DNA from: Desulfobacula sp.
GTDB lineage: Bacteria; Desulfobacterota; Desulfobacteria; Desulfobacterales; Desulfobacteraceae
Assembly (NCBI GenBank): GCA_023701135.1
Contig: JAMPXP010000019.1
Span: 1 to 64,000 of the forward strand
Direction of reading: 5' to 3'
Length of the DNA stretch: 64,000 nt
A program made the translations under genes and the position numbers. The notes beneath the pieces are model-generated. The model ran no database searches. It had not been told where the DNA came from and worked only from the letters and a program-made list of their open reading frames with translations. This document shows, in pieces, positions 54,242 to 63,507 of the stretch (position 1 is its first letter; every line of letters begins with the position of its first letter).

Positions 54242-55201
54242 ATGAAACCGCCTTACGACATAACGAACAGGATACTGCTCCTTTACGGACAGATTACGGA
54301 AGCGCTCGGCTCGTGTAAAAGCCTGTTGCTGATGAAGCCGGAAGCAAGGCTGAGGAAACAGAACAGGATTAAGACGATTCATTCATCGCTTGCCATTGAG
54401 GGGAATACCCTGGATATCGACCATGTAACGGCGCTGATTGAAAATACAAGGGTTGTCGGACCCAAAAAAGACATTCTGGAAGTTCAGAATGCCGTTCGGG
54501 CTTATGATCAACTCGCAGAATTTGATCCATATGCTGCAAATGACTTTTTAAAAGCTCACAAAGTCTTAATGGATGGCTTGGTTGAATCAGCAGGGCGATA
54601 TAGAAAGAAACACGTCGGGATCTTAAAAGGGTCGGAAGTTCAGCATGTGGCACCCGGTTACGCCATGGTGCCGGGGCTGATGAAGGATCTGTTCAGCTAC
54701 ATTAAGAAAGATACGGATATTGATATTATAAAGAGTTGTGTCTTTCACTATGAAATGGAATTCATACATCCCTTTGAAGATGGAAACGGCAGGCTGGGAA
54801 GATTCTGGCAAACACGGCTTCTCATGGAAGTGAACCCGATATTTGAATATGTGCCCATTGAGGAGACAATAAAGAATAATCAGGAACAATATTATAAGAC
54901 CCTGGCCGAAGCCGATCATACAGGGAAATCAACCATTTTTATTGAGTTTATGCTTGAAACCATAAACAAGACCTTACGCAGGACAATTGATGAATCCAAT
55001 CCGGGAACCATTGATTATCAAAAAAGGACGGAGTTCGCACTTGCAGCCCTGGAAGGCTGGTTTGACAGGAAAGACTACATGAAAATAAACAAAGGAATAT
55101 CTACTGCTACGGCAAGCCGTGACCTGAAACAATTGCTTTTGGAGGGAAAAATCGAATCCACCGGTGGAGGAAGAATGACAAAGTATAAGAGGAAGCTGTA
55201 A
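54242..55201 (+). CDS. Fic-family AMP transferase (class II, N-terminal inhibitory helix)
   Basis: A 319-residue protein. HPFEDGNGRLGR is a complete Fic core motif with the catalytic His and the nucleotide-binding Gly-Asn-Gly-Arg. Ser49-x3-Glu53-Gly54 (SLAIEGN) is the inhibitory (S/T)xxxE(G/N) helix, here N-terminal in the same chain, so activity is self-restrained. A C-terminal winged-helix-like part (residues ~260-319) could bind DNA and repress the fic promoter. Targets unknown. Its TTG-initiated neighbour starts two bases after the stop. Confidence 0.92.
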   Translation: MKPPYDITNRILLLYGQITEALGSCKSLLLMKPEARLRKQNRIKTIHSSLAIEGNTLDIDHVTALIENTRVVGPKKDILEVQNAVRAYDQLAEFDPYAANDFLKAHKVLMDGLVESAGRYRKKHVGILKGSEVQHVAPGYAMVPGLMKDLFSYIKKDTDIDIIKSCVFHYEMEFIHPFEDGNGRLGRFWQTRLLMEVNPIFEYVPIEETIKNNQEQYYKTLAEADHTGKSTIFIEFMLETINKTLRRTIDESNPGTIDYQKRTEFALAALEGWFDRKDYMKINKGISTATASRDLKQLLLEGKIESTGGGRMTKYKRKL

Positions 55202-55202
55202 A

Positions 55203-57677
55203 TTGAATCGTCTATCCCTGAAATCAAGGCTCATTGTCAATACCCTGGTCATTCTGACCCTGGCCCTGGGGTTCAATGCCATGCTGACCCTGAATTCCCT
55301 TGAAAAATTTTATGTGGAATCCATTGCCTCCCAGTACAGCGTCGTTGGCAAGGATTTGAAACGCAATATCGAGCGCTCCCTGGGGTTTGGAAAATCCATT
55401 GAAAATTTTGTCGGCATGGAAAAAATCCTGGAAGACACAAAAAGCAATTTAATCCAAAAAAATGTCCGGGATGAGGCAGCCATCCATCTCAGCACTTCAA
55501 CCAGCGATGATGTTTCCGTGTCCATGGCCCTGCCCGACGGCCGGATTCTTTCCAGCACCCGGCCGGATCTGGTCGGCACCCGGCCGGCGGTCCATGCCCG
55601 GATCGATTATAAAAACGCCCCGGATCAGGCTTCGCCCGCCTATATCAAATACAAGGATACCTATGTGACCCATATTTCCATCCGGGATGCCAAGGATGAA
55701 TGGGTGGCCACGGCCATGATCCTGTTTAACCAGGACCAGGTGAAATCCGTTCTGAAAAAGGTCCGGAATCAGAGCATCGCCCTCATTTCAGCCATTCTAT
55801 GCGGGGGAGTGGCGGTTCTGGCCTTGATGTTTCATTTTATGCTGCCGGACAAGACCGGTTCGCCCGGAAAGAACGGCAATTCCTCCAAATTGAAGCTCCA
55901 GGTGATGGTGTTCCTGGTGGTCGGCCTTGCCCAGATTGTGTTTTCAGGCATCAATACCTATTCCTTTAAGACCTATTATCTTGAGATCAACCGGCAGAAA
56001 GCCGGCAGCCTGATCCATCTTTTGAAGGAGGATATCGAATTCCTTCTGAACAGGAATATCCAGATCCACAAACTGGTCAGGATCGATGCGGAATTGAACA
56101 AGATCATCACCGGCTCTCCGGAACTCCGGGAAATCGCCATCCTGGATGCGGACGGGACGCCCCTGTACAGGGCCGTAAGCCCCGAGGCCGGAAACCCAGA
56201 CGCTGGAAACCCAGACGCTGGAAACCTGGCCGGCGGGGCCGGGATCAAGGAGGAAGACCCGTATACCATCCGGGTTGAATTAATGAAGGAAGGCCGCATT
56301 GAAGGCTATATCTCCACCCAAATTTTAAAAAAGGCTTTATTCAAGAAACTCCTGGAAACCGGCCTGGATTCGGCCACCATTATCGTCATCTCCATCCTGT
56401 TTTTCGGGGAACTGCTGGTTCTGGCCTTCCAGTTCATCAATCGTCAGGCAAGGGCTTCGTCGGCAAGGCGAATCCATTATAAGAGCATCCGGCCCATTGC
56501 CTTTTTGTTTCTGTTTTGTATTGATATATCCATTTCATTTCTTCCCCTGCACATGGAAGCCCTTTATAAACCGGTTTTCGGATTTTCCAAGGCCATGGTC
56601 ATGGGGCTGCCCATCTCCATGGAAATGTTTGCTTCGGGCCTTGCCATTCTATGGGCCGGGGTATGGATGGACCGGAGGGGATGGTATGAGCCGTTTTTCT
56701 GGGGGCTGGTGCTCTCCTTTCTCGGCCTGCTGTATTCCTGGGCCGCCCCCAACGCCCTTCAGTTCATTCTGTCCAGGGGGATGGTGGGCGCGGGATACGG
56801 CTTATCCCTCATGGCCGTCCAGGGGTTTGTCATTGTCCACTGTGATGAGAAAAACCAGGCCCAGGGTCTGGCCCAGCTTTTTGCCGGTGTCTATGCCGGA
56901 AGCATCTGCGGCGCCGCCATGGGGGCCATGCTGGCGGAAAGAATCGGGTATAGGATCGTGTTTCTCATTGCCGCCGCCATCCTTGTTCTTTTGATCCTGG
57001 GCATTCTGGTCCTCATGGAGGCTTCCTTTAAACGGCAAAAACCCATGACAGGGTCCCATGACGGGCCCGCCGGGCCGGCGCAGATCCGGGCGTTTTTCTT
57101 TAACCGGAGCATCCTCGGGCTTCTGCTCTTTGGGATCATTCCCAGCGCCACGGCCGTGGTGGGATTTGTAAATTATTTTTTCCCGGTTTACCTGGACCGG
57201 ATCGGCACGTCCCAGTCCAATATCGGCCGGATATATATGGTGTTCGGCCTCTGTCTCATCTATATCGCCCCCTTCGTCGGCAGGATCATGGATGCCTCGG
57301 GCAGTAAGAAAAAATACCTGGTTATGGGCGGGGCCCTGGGCAGCTTTGCCCTTATCCTCTATTATTTTTTCGGCGGCCTTGCCGTTACCGCCGGGGCCAT
57401 CTTTTTGTTGGGCCTTTCCATGTGTTTTGACGCTTCCCGGCCCTATGCCCTGACCTTCAGGGAAACCCGGAACCTGGGCATTGGAAAATCCCTGAGTATT
57501 TTTACCTCCTTTGAGAAAATCGGTCAGATCATGGGTCCTGTTCTCTTCGGGGTCCTGTTCTTGGCAAAGAATCTTCCCCTGGCCCTGGCCTATTTTGGGA
57601 TCGGCTACCTGGCCCTGACCCTGGCGTTTTTCCTCACGGCCCAAAAGGATGGCCCGTCTTCCCCGGATAGCCCATGA
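55203..57677 (+). CDS. MFS-type membrane protein with two N-terminal periplasmic sensor domains
   Basis: An 824-residue protein. Helix 1 (residues ~10-32) leads to a Cache-like periplasmic domain (~35-195); helix 2 (~198-218) and helix 3 (~235-255) are followed by a second periplasmic domain (~258-395) and another helix; then a 12-helix major facilitator part (~425-815). The TTG start at 55203 is supported by GAGGAAG upstream and by helix 1 beginning immediately. The DNA at 56190-56227 encodes AGNPD repeats. The sensors may control transport; substrate unknown. It is coupled to the next gene by an ATGA overlap. Confidence 0.82.
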   Translation: MNRLSLKSRLIVNTLVILTLALGFNAMLTLNSLEKFYVESIASQYSVVGKDLKRNIERSLGFGKSIENFVGMEKILEDTKSNLIQKNVRDEAAIHLSTSTSDDVSVSMALPDGRILSSTRPDLVGTRPAVHARIDYKNAPDQASPAYIKYKDTYVTHISIRDAKDEWVATAMILFNQDQVKSVLKKVRNQSIALISAILCGGVAVLALMFHFMLPDKTGSPGKNGNSSKLKLQVMVFLVVGLAQIVFSGINTYSFKTYYLEINRQKAGSLIHLLKEDIEFLLNRNIQIHKLVRIDAELNKIITGSPELREIAILDADGTPLYRAVSPEAGNPDAGNPDAGNLAGGAGIKEEDPYTIRVELMKEGRIEGYISTQILKKALFKKLLETGLDSATIIVISILFFGELLVLAFQFINRQARASSARRIHYKSIRPIAFLFLFCIDISISFLPLHMEALYKPVFGFSKAMVMGLPISMEMFASGLAILWAGVWMDRRGWYEPFFWGLVLSFLGLLYSWAAPNALQFILSRGMVGAGYGLSLMAVQGFVIVHCDEKNQAQGLAQLFAGVYAGSICGAAMGAMLAERIGYRIVFLIAAAILVLLILGILVLMEASFKRQKPMTGSHDGPAGPAQIRAFFFNRSILGLLLFGIIPSATAVVGFVNYFFPVYLDRIGTSQSNIGRIYMVFGLCLIYIAPFVGRIMDASGSKKKYLVMGGALGSFALILYYFFGGLAVTAGAIFLLGLSMCFDASRPYALTFRETRNLGIGKSLSIFTSFEKIGQIMGPVLFGVLFLAKNLPLALAYFGIGYLALTLAFFLTAQKDGPSSPDSP
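56190..56227 (+). repeat. 15-bp tandem repeat within the MFS-sensor gene
   Basis: GGAAACCCAGACGCT occurs twice in direct succession with a partial third copy. The unit is a multiple of three and encodes GNPDA repeats in a linker of the second periplasmic domain, so copy number can change without a frameshift. Confidence 0.8.
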
Positions 57678-59143
57678 CACCTGACGCCTTATTGGATCTT
57701 GCCTGCAAGGGCCTGCCAAAGGTCGGCCGGATCATCGGGCAGTACGGGGATCTGTCCCTGCCCGGCTATCTTGAAACCCTTGTCCCGGATGCCGGAACCC
57801 CTTCCTATCAGCCGAGAAAGGATTTGCTGGAGGTGGTGCGTCAGTATATTGAGCCTTTGCTGGGGCTTGATGCTGCAAAGACGGCAGTGCAGGACCTGGA
57901 GGAACGTCCCGTGGTCCTGACGGCATCCCATTTCGGGGTGGAATATTTTGCCCAGACCTTTCAGGGCCGGGTCATCTTCGCACTTTCGGCCCTGAAAAAG
58001 CAGATCCCCACCTTCCTGACCTTTGCCTGCGGAAATATTCCCCTTAACAATGCCGTCTTTCCCAGGGGCGCCCTGATTTACCAGGGCAGGCCCGAAGATC
58101 TGGACCATCTGCCCGTGCGGTTGCCTGTTTTTCCGGAACGGCTCAAAAGAACCATCGTCAATGCAGCCCCTGCCTTTGACCGGGATATGGTGGACCGGGC
58201 CGGGGCAAGATTCAGCCGGATGGCGGCGGAGCAAGATATCCCGCCCGGGGTTTGTGATGCCCTGCATCATATCCTTGAAGACATGTATGGGAACCCTACG
58301 GTTCTGGCTCTGTCTTCCTATTCAGACCAGTCTGTTGTCGTGAACCGGTTGATCTGGAAGCGGATTTTCAAAGGCATGGACAGTGCCCCGGAGTCAATCT
58401 GCCTGGAGTTTGAACGCATTGCAGGCCGGCTTCTGGAAATGGATCTCTTTAATCCCCAAAGCCTGGCCGGGCTCATCCTGTTTGACCCTGACCTGAGGGA
58501 GGGGGTTTTGGCGGAGCTGTCTTCAACCTGGGGGCCTGTTTTTTTCTGGGGAATGGATGATGCAGGACGGAAATTTTCCCTGGACCTGGAGGCAGGGAGT
58601 TCCGGTATCCCGTCCTTTTCCGGCCTGGATGACAAGGGCCGGTCCCGGCAATGGCCCTGTACTCCCGAAGCCTTGCAGGCTGGGATATCTGAAGGCCGTC
58701 TCCTTCCCTCCCTGTTTTTGTGCTTTGCCGTTCTCTTGTTTGCCCGGGGCCTGACCTGTATCGGCGGCTATCTCCAGGGAGAATACCTTCCGGCCATGCA
58801 AAGGGGCCTGGTCCGGGCCCTGGAAAAGATCCGGAAATATGAGACCTTGGCCGGTTTCGTGGCCCGGGCCCGGACCGATGCCTATGTGGACGGCATGCTG
58901 GCGGTCATGGCCAGGGTGGGGGATCATCTGGTGCCGGCCGGGCCTGTTGAACTGATGGCCGGTGGAATGACCCTGGCCGATATGGATCACCTGTCCCGGC
59001 TCACGGTGCGGGAAGCTCACCTGGCAGACCTCTTCGAGACCCTTCAGGATGCCGTCCCGGCCGATACCCTTCCCCACGGATGGAAACGGCAATGGGCCAA
59101 GGATACCTTCCAATCCTTGAAAGATAAGGTGGTGATGAAATAA
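57674..59143 (+). CDS. Protein of unknown family coupled to the MFS-sensor gene
   Basis: A 489-residue soluble protein without a signal peptide. I do not recognise any family. Visible features are VVLTASHFGVEYFAQTFQG near residue 80, SALKKQIPTFLTFACGNIPLNN near 105, ALSSYSDQSVVVNRLIWKRI near 215, and a hydrophobic, possibly buried LLPSLFLCFAVLLFARGLTCIGGYL segment near 345 (short blocks). The conserved-looking HFG and CGN elements suggest an enzyme. The ATG overlaps the MFS stop (ATGA). It converges with the binding-protein gene 7 bases away. Confidence 0.8.
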   Translation: MTPDALLDLACKGLPKVGRIIGQYGDLSLPGYLETLVPDAGTPSYQPRKDLLEVVRQYIEPLLGLDAAKTAVQDLEERPVVLTASHFGVEYFAQTFQGRVIFALSALKKQIPTFLTFACGNIPLNNAVFPRGALIYQGRPEDLDHLPVRLPVFPERLKRTIVNAAPAFDRDMVDRAGARFSRMAAEQDIPPGVCDALHHILEDMYGNPTVLALSSYSDQSVVVNRLIWKRIFKGMDSAPESICLEFERIAGRLLEMDLFNPQSLAGLILFDPDLREGVLAELSSTWGPVFFWGMDDAGRKFSLDLEAGSSGIPSFSGLDDKGRSRQWPCTPEALQAGISEGRLLPSLFLCFAVLLFARGLTCIGGYLQGEYLPAMQRGLVRALEKIRKYETLAGFVARARTDAYVDGMLAVMARVGDHLVPAGPVELMAGGMTLADMDHLSRLTVREAHLADLFETLQDAVPADTLPHGWKRQWAKDTFQSLKDKVVMK

Positions 59144-59150
59144 GATCCGT

Positions 59151-60314
59151 CTATTTTCTGGCCGGTTTTATTTCCGTATAGATTTCATCGGCTGATCCCA
59201 ACACATCCACGGGCGGGTCATATTGAATCAATTCGGCGGTCTTGAGGTTGATGGCAATTTTAGGCGGTTCTTCAAACAATTGATCCAGTTGTCCGGGTTT
59301 GGCCCCATTGAATATTTTGGCCATGCTTTCTGCAAAAAACCGGCCCACATATTTCCAACTGGCCTGGGAGATGCTCATTAAAAATCCGGCCTTGACTTCA
59401 TCGGAACTGGCCTGGGCAAAGGTGGGGATCTGGGCCGCAGTGACAATCTTCACCAGTTCGGGAATGCTGCCCGGGTTGACCCCGTTCTGGGCCGTGACAT
59501 AGATGGCATCCACTTTCCGGCTCAGGTCCCGGAAACATTTTTTTACAGTTTCTTCAGCCAGCTTCACATCCGGGATCTCATCCTGGGTATGACAACGGAC
59601 CACTTCAAACCCGAGTTGCTTGGATAATTTTTCAATGTCATGAATGGCGGCGTAAGCTCTGCCGGCCTTTGTGTCGGCATAGGCCACCCCTAAGGTTTTA
59701 AATCCGATGATGTCGTGAAACACCCGGATCTGTCGTTCATACCGGAAGGGGTCCACCTGGGCCATGACATGATCAAACCCGGAATCCTCCCGGCTTTTTA
59801 CGATCCCTGCGCCAATGGGGTCTGAGGAAGAGATCACAAGGGTGGGGGTGCTGTGGCGGTTATTGGCCAGGCCCTGGCCGGCCGTGGTGCCCGCGGCGAT
59901 CATCAGGTGGATGTCCTTTTTCGTGTTCAGGCGGGAAATGATGGTTTCAACGGTTTCCCTGGTCCGGGCCTCATCCCAGTCGGCGCTGTAATGGCCGTCC
60001 TCGGCAAATTCGATATAATCGCTTGTGATGTTTTTCCCCAGCCATTTCCAGAGGTCGCGGGTCTGCTCTCCCTGTTGTTCCGGGATATCCATGGGGCGTA
60101 TCCAGCCCAGGGCCATTAATTCTTTTACGGTGGCCATAAAAACCTGCTGGTAATCCAGATATTCTCCGCCTTCATAATAGCCGACCCGCCATTTTTTCTC
60201 ATGGTTTGTTTTCGGCGTGACGCTGAACTTCCCCTTATCCTGGGCCGTTGCCGGCCAGACAGAAATACATGCAAACCAGAAAACCATGAGCCAGATCTTA
60301 AAAATGAATTTCAT
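59151..60314 (-). CDS. Periplasmic ABC-type substrate-binding protein (TrpX-like family)
   Basis: A 387-residue protein with a signal peptide (cleavage near residue 24, after ATA). RVGYYEGGEYLDYQQVFMA, MIAAGTTAGQGLANN, PTLVISSSDPIGAGIV and AIYVTAQNGVNPGSIPEL fit the DUF534/TrpX-like binding-protein fold that binds small amino acids or related ligands. No ABC permease or ATPase gene is in the window, so it may act as a sensor partner. It follows the racemase-like gene by 45 bases on the same strand. Confidence 0.82.
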   Translation of the reverse strand: MKFIFKIWLMVFWFACISVWPATAQDKGKFSVTPKTNHEKKWRVGYYEGGEYLDYQQVFMATVKELMALGWIRPMDIPEQQGEQTRDLWKWLGKNITSDYIEFAEDGHYSADWDEARTRETVETIISRLNTKKDIHLMIAAGTTAGQGLANNRHSTPTLVISSSDPIGAGIVKSREDSGFDHVMAQVDPFRYERQIRVFHDIIGFKTLGVAYADTKAGRAYAAIHDIEKLSKQLGFEVVRCHTQDEIPDVKLAEETVKKCFRDLSRKVDAIYVTAQNGVNPGSIPELVKIVTAAQIPTFAQASSDEVKAGFLMSISQASWKYVGRFFAESMAKIFNGAKPGQLDQLFEEPPKIAINLKTAELIQYDPPVDVLGSADEIYTEIKPARK

Positions 60315-60359
60315 TGTTTCCCCTTTCCCAATTTACAGCCGCATTCTTTTTAAAGGCCC

Positions 60360-61427
60360 TCAGTAGTGATAAACAATATCCGTAAACGGACTCATAAAGG
60401 CCTGGAGCATGCTGATATAGTTCATTTTAAATTCGACAAAATCACCGGGCTTTAAGGACCTTTGGCTGTCCGTGTAATCAATGACGGTATAATTGCTGTT
60501 GACGCAGACAATGAAAACCCCCCCATCCAGAGGCCTGAGCCCCAGGGGATAGGTATCGGAAATGCCGAAATTCAGAATGGCCCTTTTCCGTTTGCCCTTA
60601 AAAGCGGCCACAGGGCTGAACCCCAGGGCATCCACCCCTGAATGCGGGCAAGGGCCGACATTTTTTTCCTGGGTTTCCAGGACATCTCCTTTGAATATCA
60701 GAACATCATCATGCAGATGTTCATGTTTACGGCAAAAGGCCGGGATATTCCCGAGAAAAATGGCTTCACCCAGCCTGATCTGGTTGATCCTGTCCGGCAG
60801 GCCATGGGATTTAAGCCATTCAAGGAAAACAGACCCGCCCACGGAGACGGTTTCAACGGCAATGCCCAGCCGGGTTTCGATTTCAAGGGCCAGGTCCTGC
60901 AAGATCAGGACATTTTCTTCATCGGGCACCATTCCGGCGCAGCATCCCAGGTTTGTCCCGATGCCGGAAAAGCCGAGCCTTCGATCCCTGATGTCATGGA
61001 TTTTTCTTACGGTATCCACCACATTTTCCGGCAGCACCCCTTCCCGCAGGTCGCCGGTATCCACCATCAGGATAATGTTGTGGGAACGGTTTTCAGCAAC
61101 CAGGACCTCATTGATCCTCTGGATGACGGATATTTCGGAATTGAGGCTGGTGCCGAAATGCCGGACCATTCGAGGGATTTCGTGAATGGAGGGCAGGGAT
61201 ATGAAAACCGGTTTCTGGGGCAGGGTTTCATCATGGGGTCCGGTCCTGGGGATGCTGGAAAAACCAAAGGTCTCTATGCCGTTTTCCCTCATGGTCCGGA
61301 TGATGGCGGAATCCGGCCCCGGCCCTTTGAGTATGCCCATCATATCAAGGCCTGCGGCTTTGCAGGAGCGGACCAGGAAGCGGATATTACGGGCCAGTTT
61401 TTCGATGTCTACCGTCAGTTGAGCCAT
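60360..61427 (-). CDS. PLP-dependent ornithine/alanine racemase-like protein
   Basis: A 355-residue fold-type III PLP enzyme of the YhfX/ornithine racemase branch. Lys34 in GILKGPG is at the position of the PLP-binding lysine; SLNSEISVIQRINE, ILMVDTGDLREG, GIGTNLGCCAGMVPDEEN and NQIRLGEAIFLGN match this branch more closely than alanine racemase. The substrate amino acid is uncertain; relatives racemise ornithine. It is between the SpoIIE phosphatase and the binding protein, suggesting a linked signal or metabolite. Confidence 0.85.
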   Translation of the reverse strand: MAQLTVDIEKLARNIRFLVRSCKAAGLDMMGILKGPGPDSAIIRTMRENGIETFGFSSIPRTGPHDETLPQKPVFISLPSIHEIPRMVRHFGTSLNSEISVIQRINEVLVAENRSHNIILMVDTGDLREGVLPENVVDTVRKIHDIRDRRLGFSGIGTNLGCCAGMVPDEENVLILQDLALEIETRLGIAVETVSVGGSVFLEWLKSHGLPDRINQIRLGEAIFLGNIPAFCRKHEHLHDDVLIFKGDVLETQEKNVGPCPHSGVDALGFSPVAAFKGKRKRAILNFGISDTYPLGLRPLDGGVFIVCVNSNYTVIDYTDSQRSLKPGDFVEFKMNYISMLQAFMSPFTDIVYHY

Positions 61428-61468
61428 GCCTGTCCTTTTATACCATCCGAAAAAATAAATAAACCGGT

Positions 61469-63481
61469 TTAGGGGCGTTTTCCATTATATTTGATCATGA
61501 GCATGGCAATATCATCGGACTGGGGTGCGAGCCCTGAATGGTCCTTGATGCTGCCCAGGACCCGTTTGATCATTTCATCCGGAGGGGCGTCCTTGTTCTT
61601 TTGGATGCGGGCCAGCAGGCGCTGGTTGGAATATTGTTCCCCATCCAGGTCCATGGCTTCATTCACCCCGTCCGTATAAAGGAAAAACCCCTCTCCGGGA
61701 GACAGGGTGAATTCCAGATCCGTATAGGTCATTCCGGCCATGGCCCCGACCAGGGGTTCATTTCTTCCTTTTCTATAATATGCCTCTCCCTCCCCTGGAA
61801 TCACAATGGGCGGGTTATGACCGCCGTTGGCATATTGGATTTGCCCGGTCCGGATATTCAGGATGCCGATGATCAGGGTGACAAACATGGCCCTGGGGTT
61901 GTCCTGGCTCAGGATATTATTGATATTCACCATCATTTGGGAGGGAGAATGGATTTTTTCGCTCAGGGTCCGGATCAGGGTCCGTGTCACCACCATGAGC
62001 AGGGCCGAAGGGACTCCCTTGTCCGATACATCCCCCAGGGTAAAACACAGGCGGTCCTCATCCATGAGGAAGAAATCATACAGGTCTCCGCCGATCTCCT
62101 TTGCCGGCATCAGGGTGGCATAGAGGTCAAATTCCGTATACTGGGGAAAGGAAGGAAAGGTTTTGGGCACCATGCCGAGCTGGATTTCCCTGGCAATGCT
62201 GAGTTCGCTCTCGATCCGCTCCCGGGAAGCCGTGGCGGTGATCAGGTTTAATATATTACGGCTCAATTCCCGGCGCATTAAAATAAAGGATTCGGCCAGG
62301 GCCCCCACCTCGTCCTTATATTTGGCAGGCAGTTCATCAATGGGGGTTTCAGAGGCCAGGGGTTTGGTAAAATCCAGTTCCGGGATTTCTTTTGCATAGG
62401 AGGATAAAAGGTTTAAAGGCTTTGCGATACGGATCACCAGAAGGATGACCACCGCCAGCCCGGTCATGAACAGAATCGTGGTGATCAGGCTCTGCCTGAC
62501 CACCAGGGTCCGGGCCGGGGCGTTGATTTCATTCACCGGGACAAAAACCGCCGTATACCATCTGAGCGGTTTGAAATAATTGCAATATACGATCATCTCG
62601 GTTTCATCCGCGTTGGAGGAAACGACCCGGAGTTTTGACATCTCTGATCCTGCCGCAGCTTTGATGTCGTCATAGATGGTATTTTGGGTCAACCTGTTTT
62701 TGGACAGATGGATATCATTTTTGATGTGGTCCGGCGGCGGGATCAGGATGGTGCCCTCTGCATCAAACATATACACGAACCCGTTCTTTGTGATGGTCAA
62801 CTGCCTGGAAAATTCCGTGAGGGAGGCCCGTATTTTTTCCAGTTTTGCCTGGGCTTCGGCTTCAATATCACTGATGTCGATGGAGGTGGCAAGGGTATAC
62901 CGCCATGGGTCCATGGGCAGGAAATGGGCGAGAACAGACCTTTTTTTACCCTCTCCGGTTTCAAGGACAAAGCCGGCATAATCTCCCTGTTTTTTAAGAT
63001 TGTCAAAAGACATGACACGGGACAGGGTCTGGTGCTTGGTATCCTTTAACGCTTTCCAGGCTTCCGTGGTAATGGTATTGCCCGAGCTTGCGAGAATGTG
63101 AGCGTCTTTATCGATGATAAAATAGGCGATTTCTCCGAAAGGCGCTGAGGCCAGCCATTGGATGGCCTGGTCCGCGGTCCTGTCCCGGCCGTTTTTTTCC
63201 CCGCCGCAATAGCCCTTGAAAACCGATTCGATCATATGGGATGCGTCTTTTAACTGCTGCCGTTTCGAAAGGGTCATGGTTCTCTTGTCGGATAAAAGGT
63301 TGTGGTAGTCGTCCCGGATAATGATATCCAGGGAGTGGAGGATATTGGCGGCAGACTTTTCCTGGGCCAGGAGCATGGCATTTCCCACATCCCGGTGCGT
63401 AAAATAGATAATGACAACCGCACAGACCACCATGACCAGGGTGACAAAGAAGATGATTTTTCCTTTGATTGTTGAAAACAT
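61469..63481 (-). CDS. Cache-HAMP-SpoIIE serine/threonine phosphatase
   Basis: A 670-residue membrane protein. Helix 1 (~8-28) and helix 2 (~330-352) flank a large periplasmic double-Cache-type sensor; a HAMP domain follows (~353-425) and then a PPM/SpoIIE phosphatase (~450-665) with the metal-binding EIGGDLYDFF, LGDVSDKGVPSALLM and SDDIAML. SpoIIE phosphatases usually act on anti-sigma antagonists in partner-switching pathways; none is visible here. AAAGGACATC precedes the ATG at 63481; an earlier start at 63514 is less likely. Confidence 0.93.
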   Translation of the reverse strand: MFSTIKGKIIFFVTLVMVVCAVVIIYFTHRDVGNAMLLAQEKSAANILHSLDIIIRDDYHNLLSDKRTMTLSKRQQLKDASHMIESVFKGYCGGEKNGRDRTADQAIQWLASAPFGEIAYFIIDKDAHILASSGNTITTEAWKALKDTKHQTLSRVMSFDNLKKQGDYAGFVLETGEGKKRSVLAHFLPMDPWRYTLATSIDISDIEAEAQAKLEKIRASLTEFSRQLTITKNGFVYMFDAEGTILIPPPDHIKNDIHLSKNRLTQNTIYDDIKAAAGSEMSKLRVVSSNADETEMIVYCNYFKPLRWYTAVFVPVNEINAPARTLVVRQSLITTILFMTGLAVVILLVIRIAKPLNLLSSYAKEIPELDFTKPLASETPIDELPAKYKDEVGALAESFILMRRELSRNILNLITATASRERIESELSIAREIQLGMVPKTFPSFPQYTEFDLYATLMPAKEIGGDLYDFFLMDEDRLCFTLGDVSDKGVPSALLMVVTRTLIRTLSEKIHSPSQMMVNINNILSQDNPRAMFVTLIIGILNIRTGQIQYANGGHNPPIVIPGEGEAYYRKGRNEPLVGAMAGMTYTDLEFTLSPGEGFFLYTDGVNEAMDLDGEQYSNQRLLARIQKNKDAPPDEMIKRVLGSIKDHSGLAPQSDDIAMLMIKYNGKRP

Positions 63482-63507
63482 GATGTCCTTTCTCTTTTTA
63501 TTCAAAC

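Noticed and set aside
56802-57719. 305-residue open frame antisense to the MFS gene end
   Set aside because: Gly/Gln/Lys-rich mirror frame of hydrophobic helices; the plus frame is coupled to its neighbour by ATGA.
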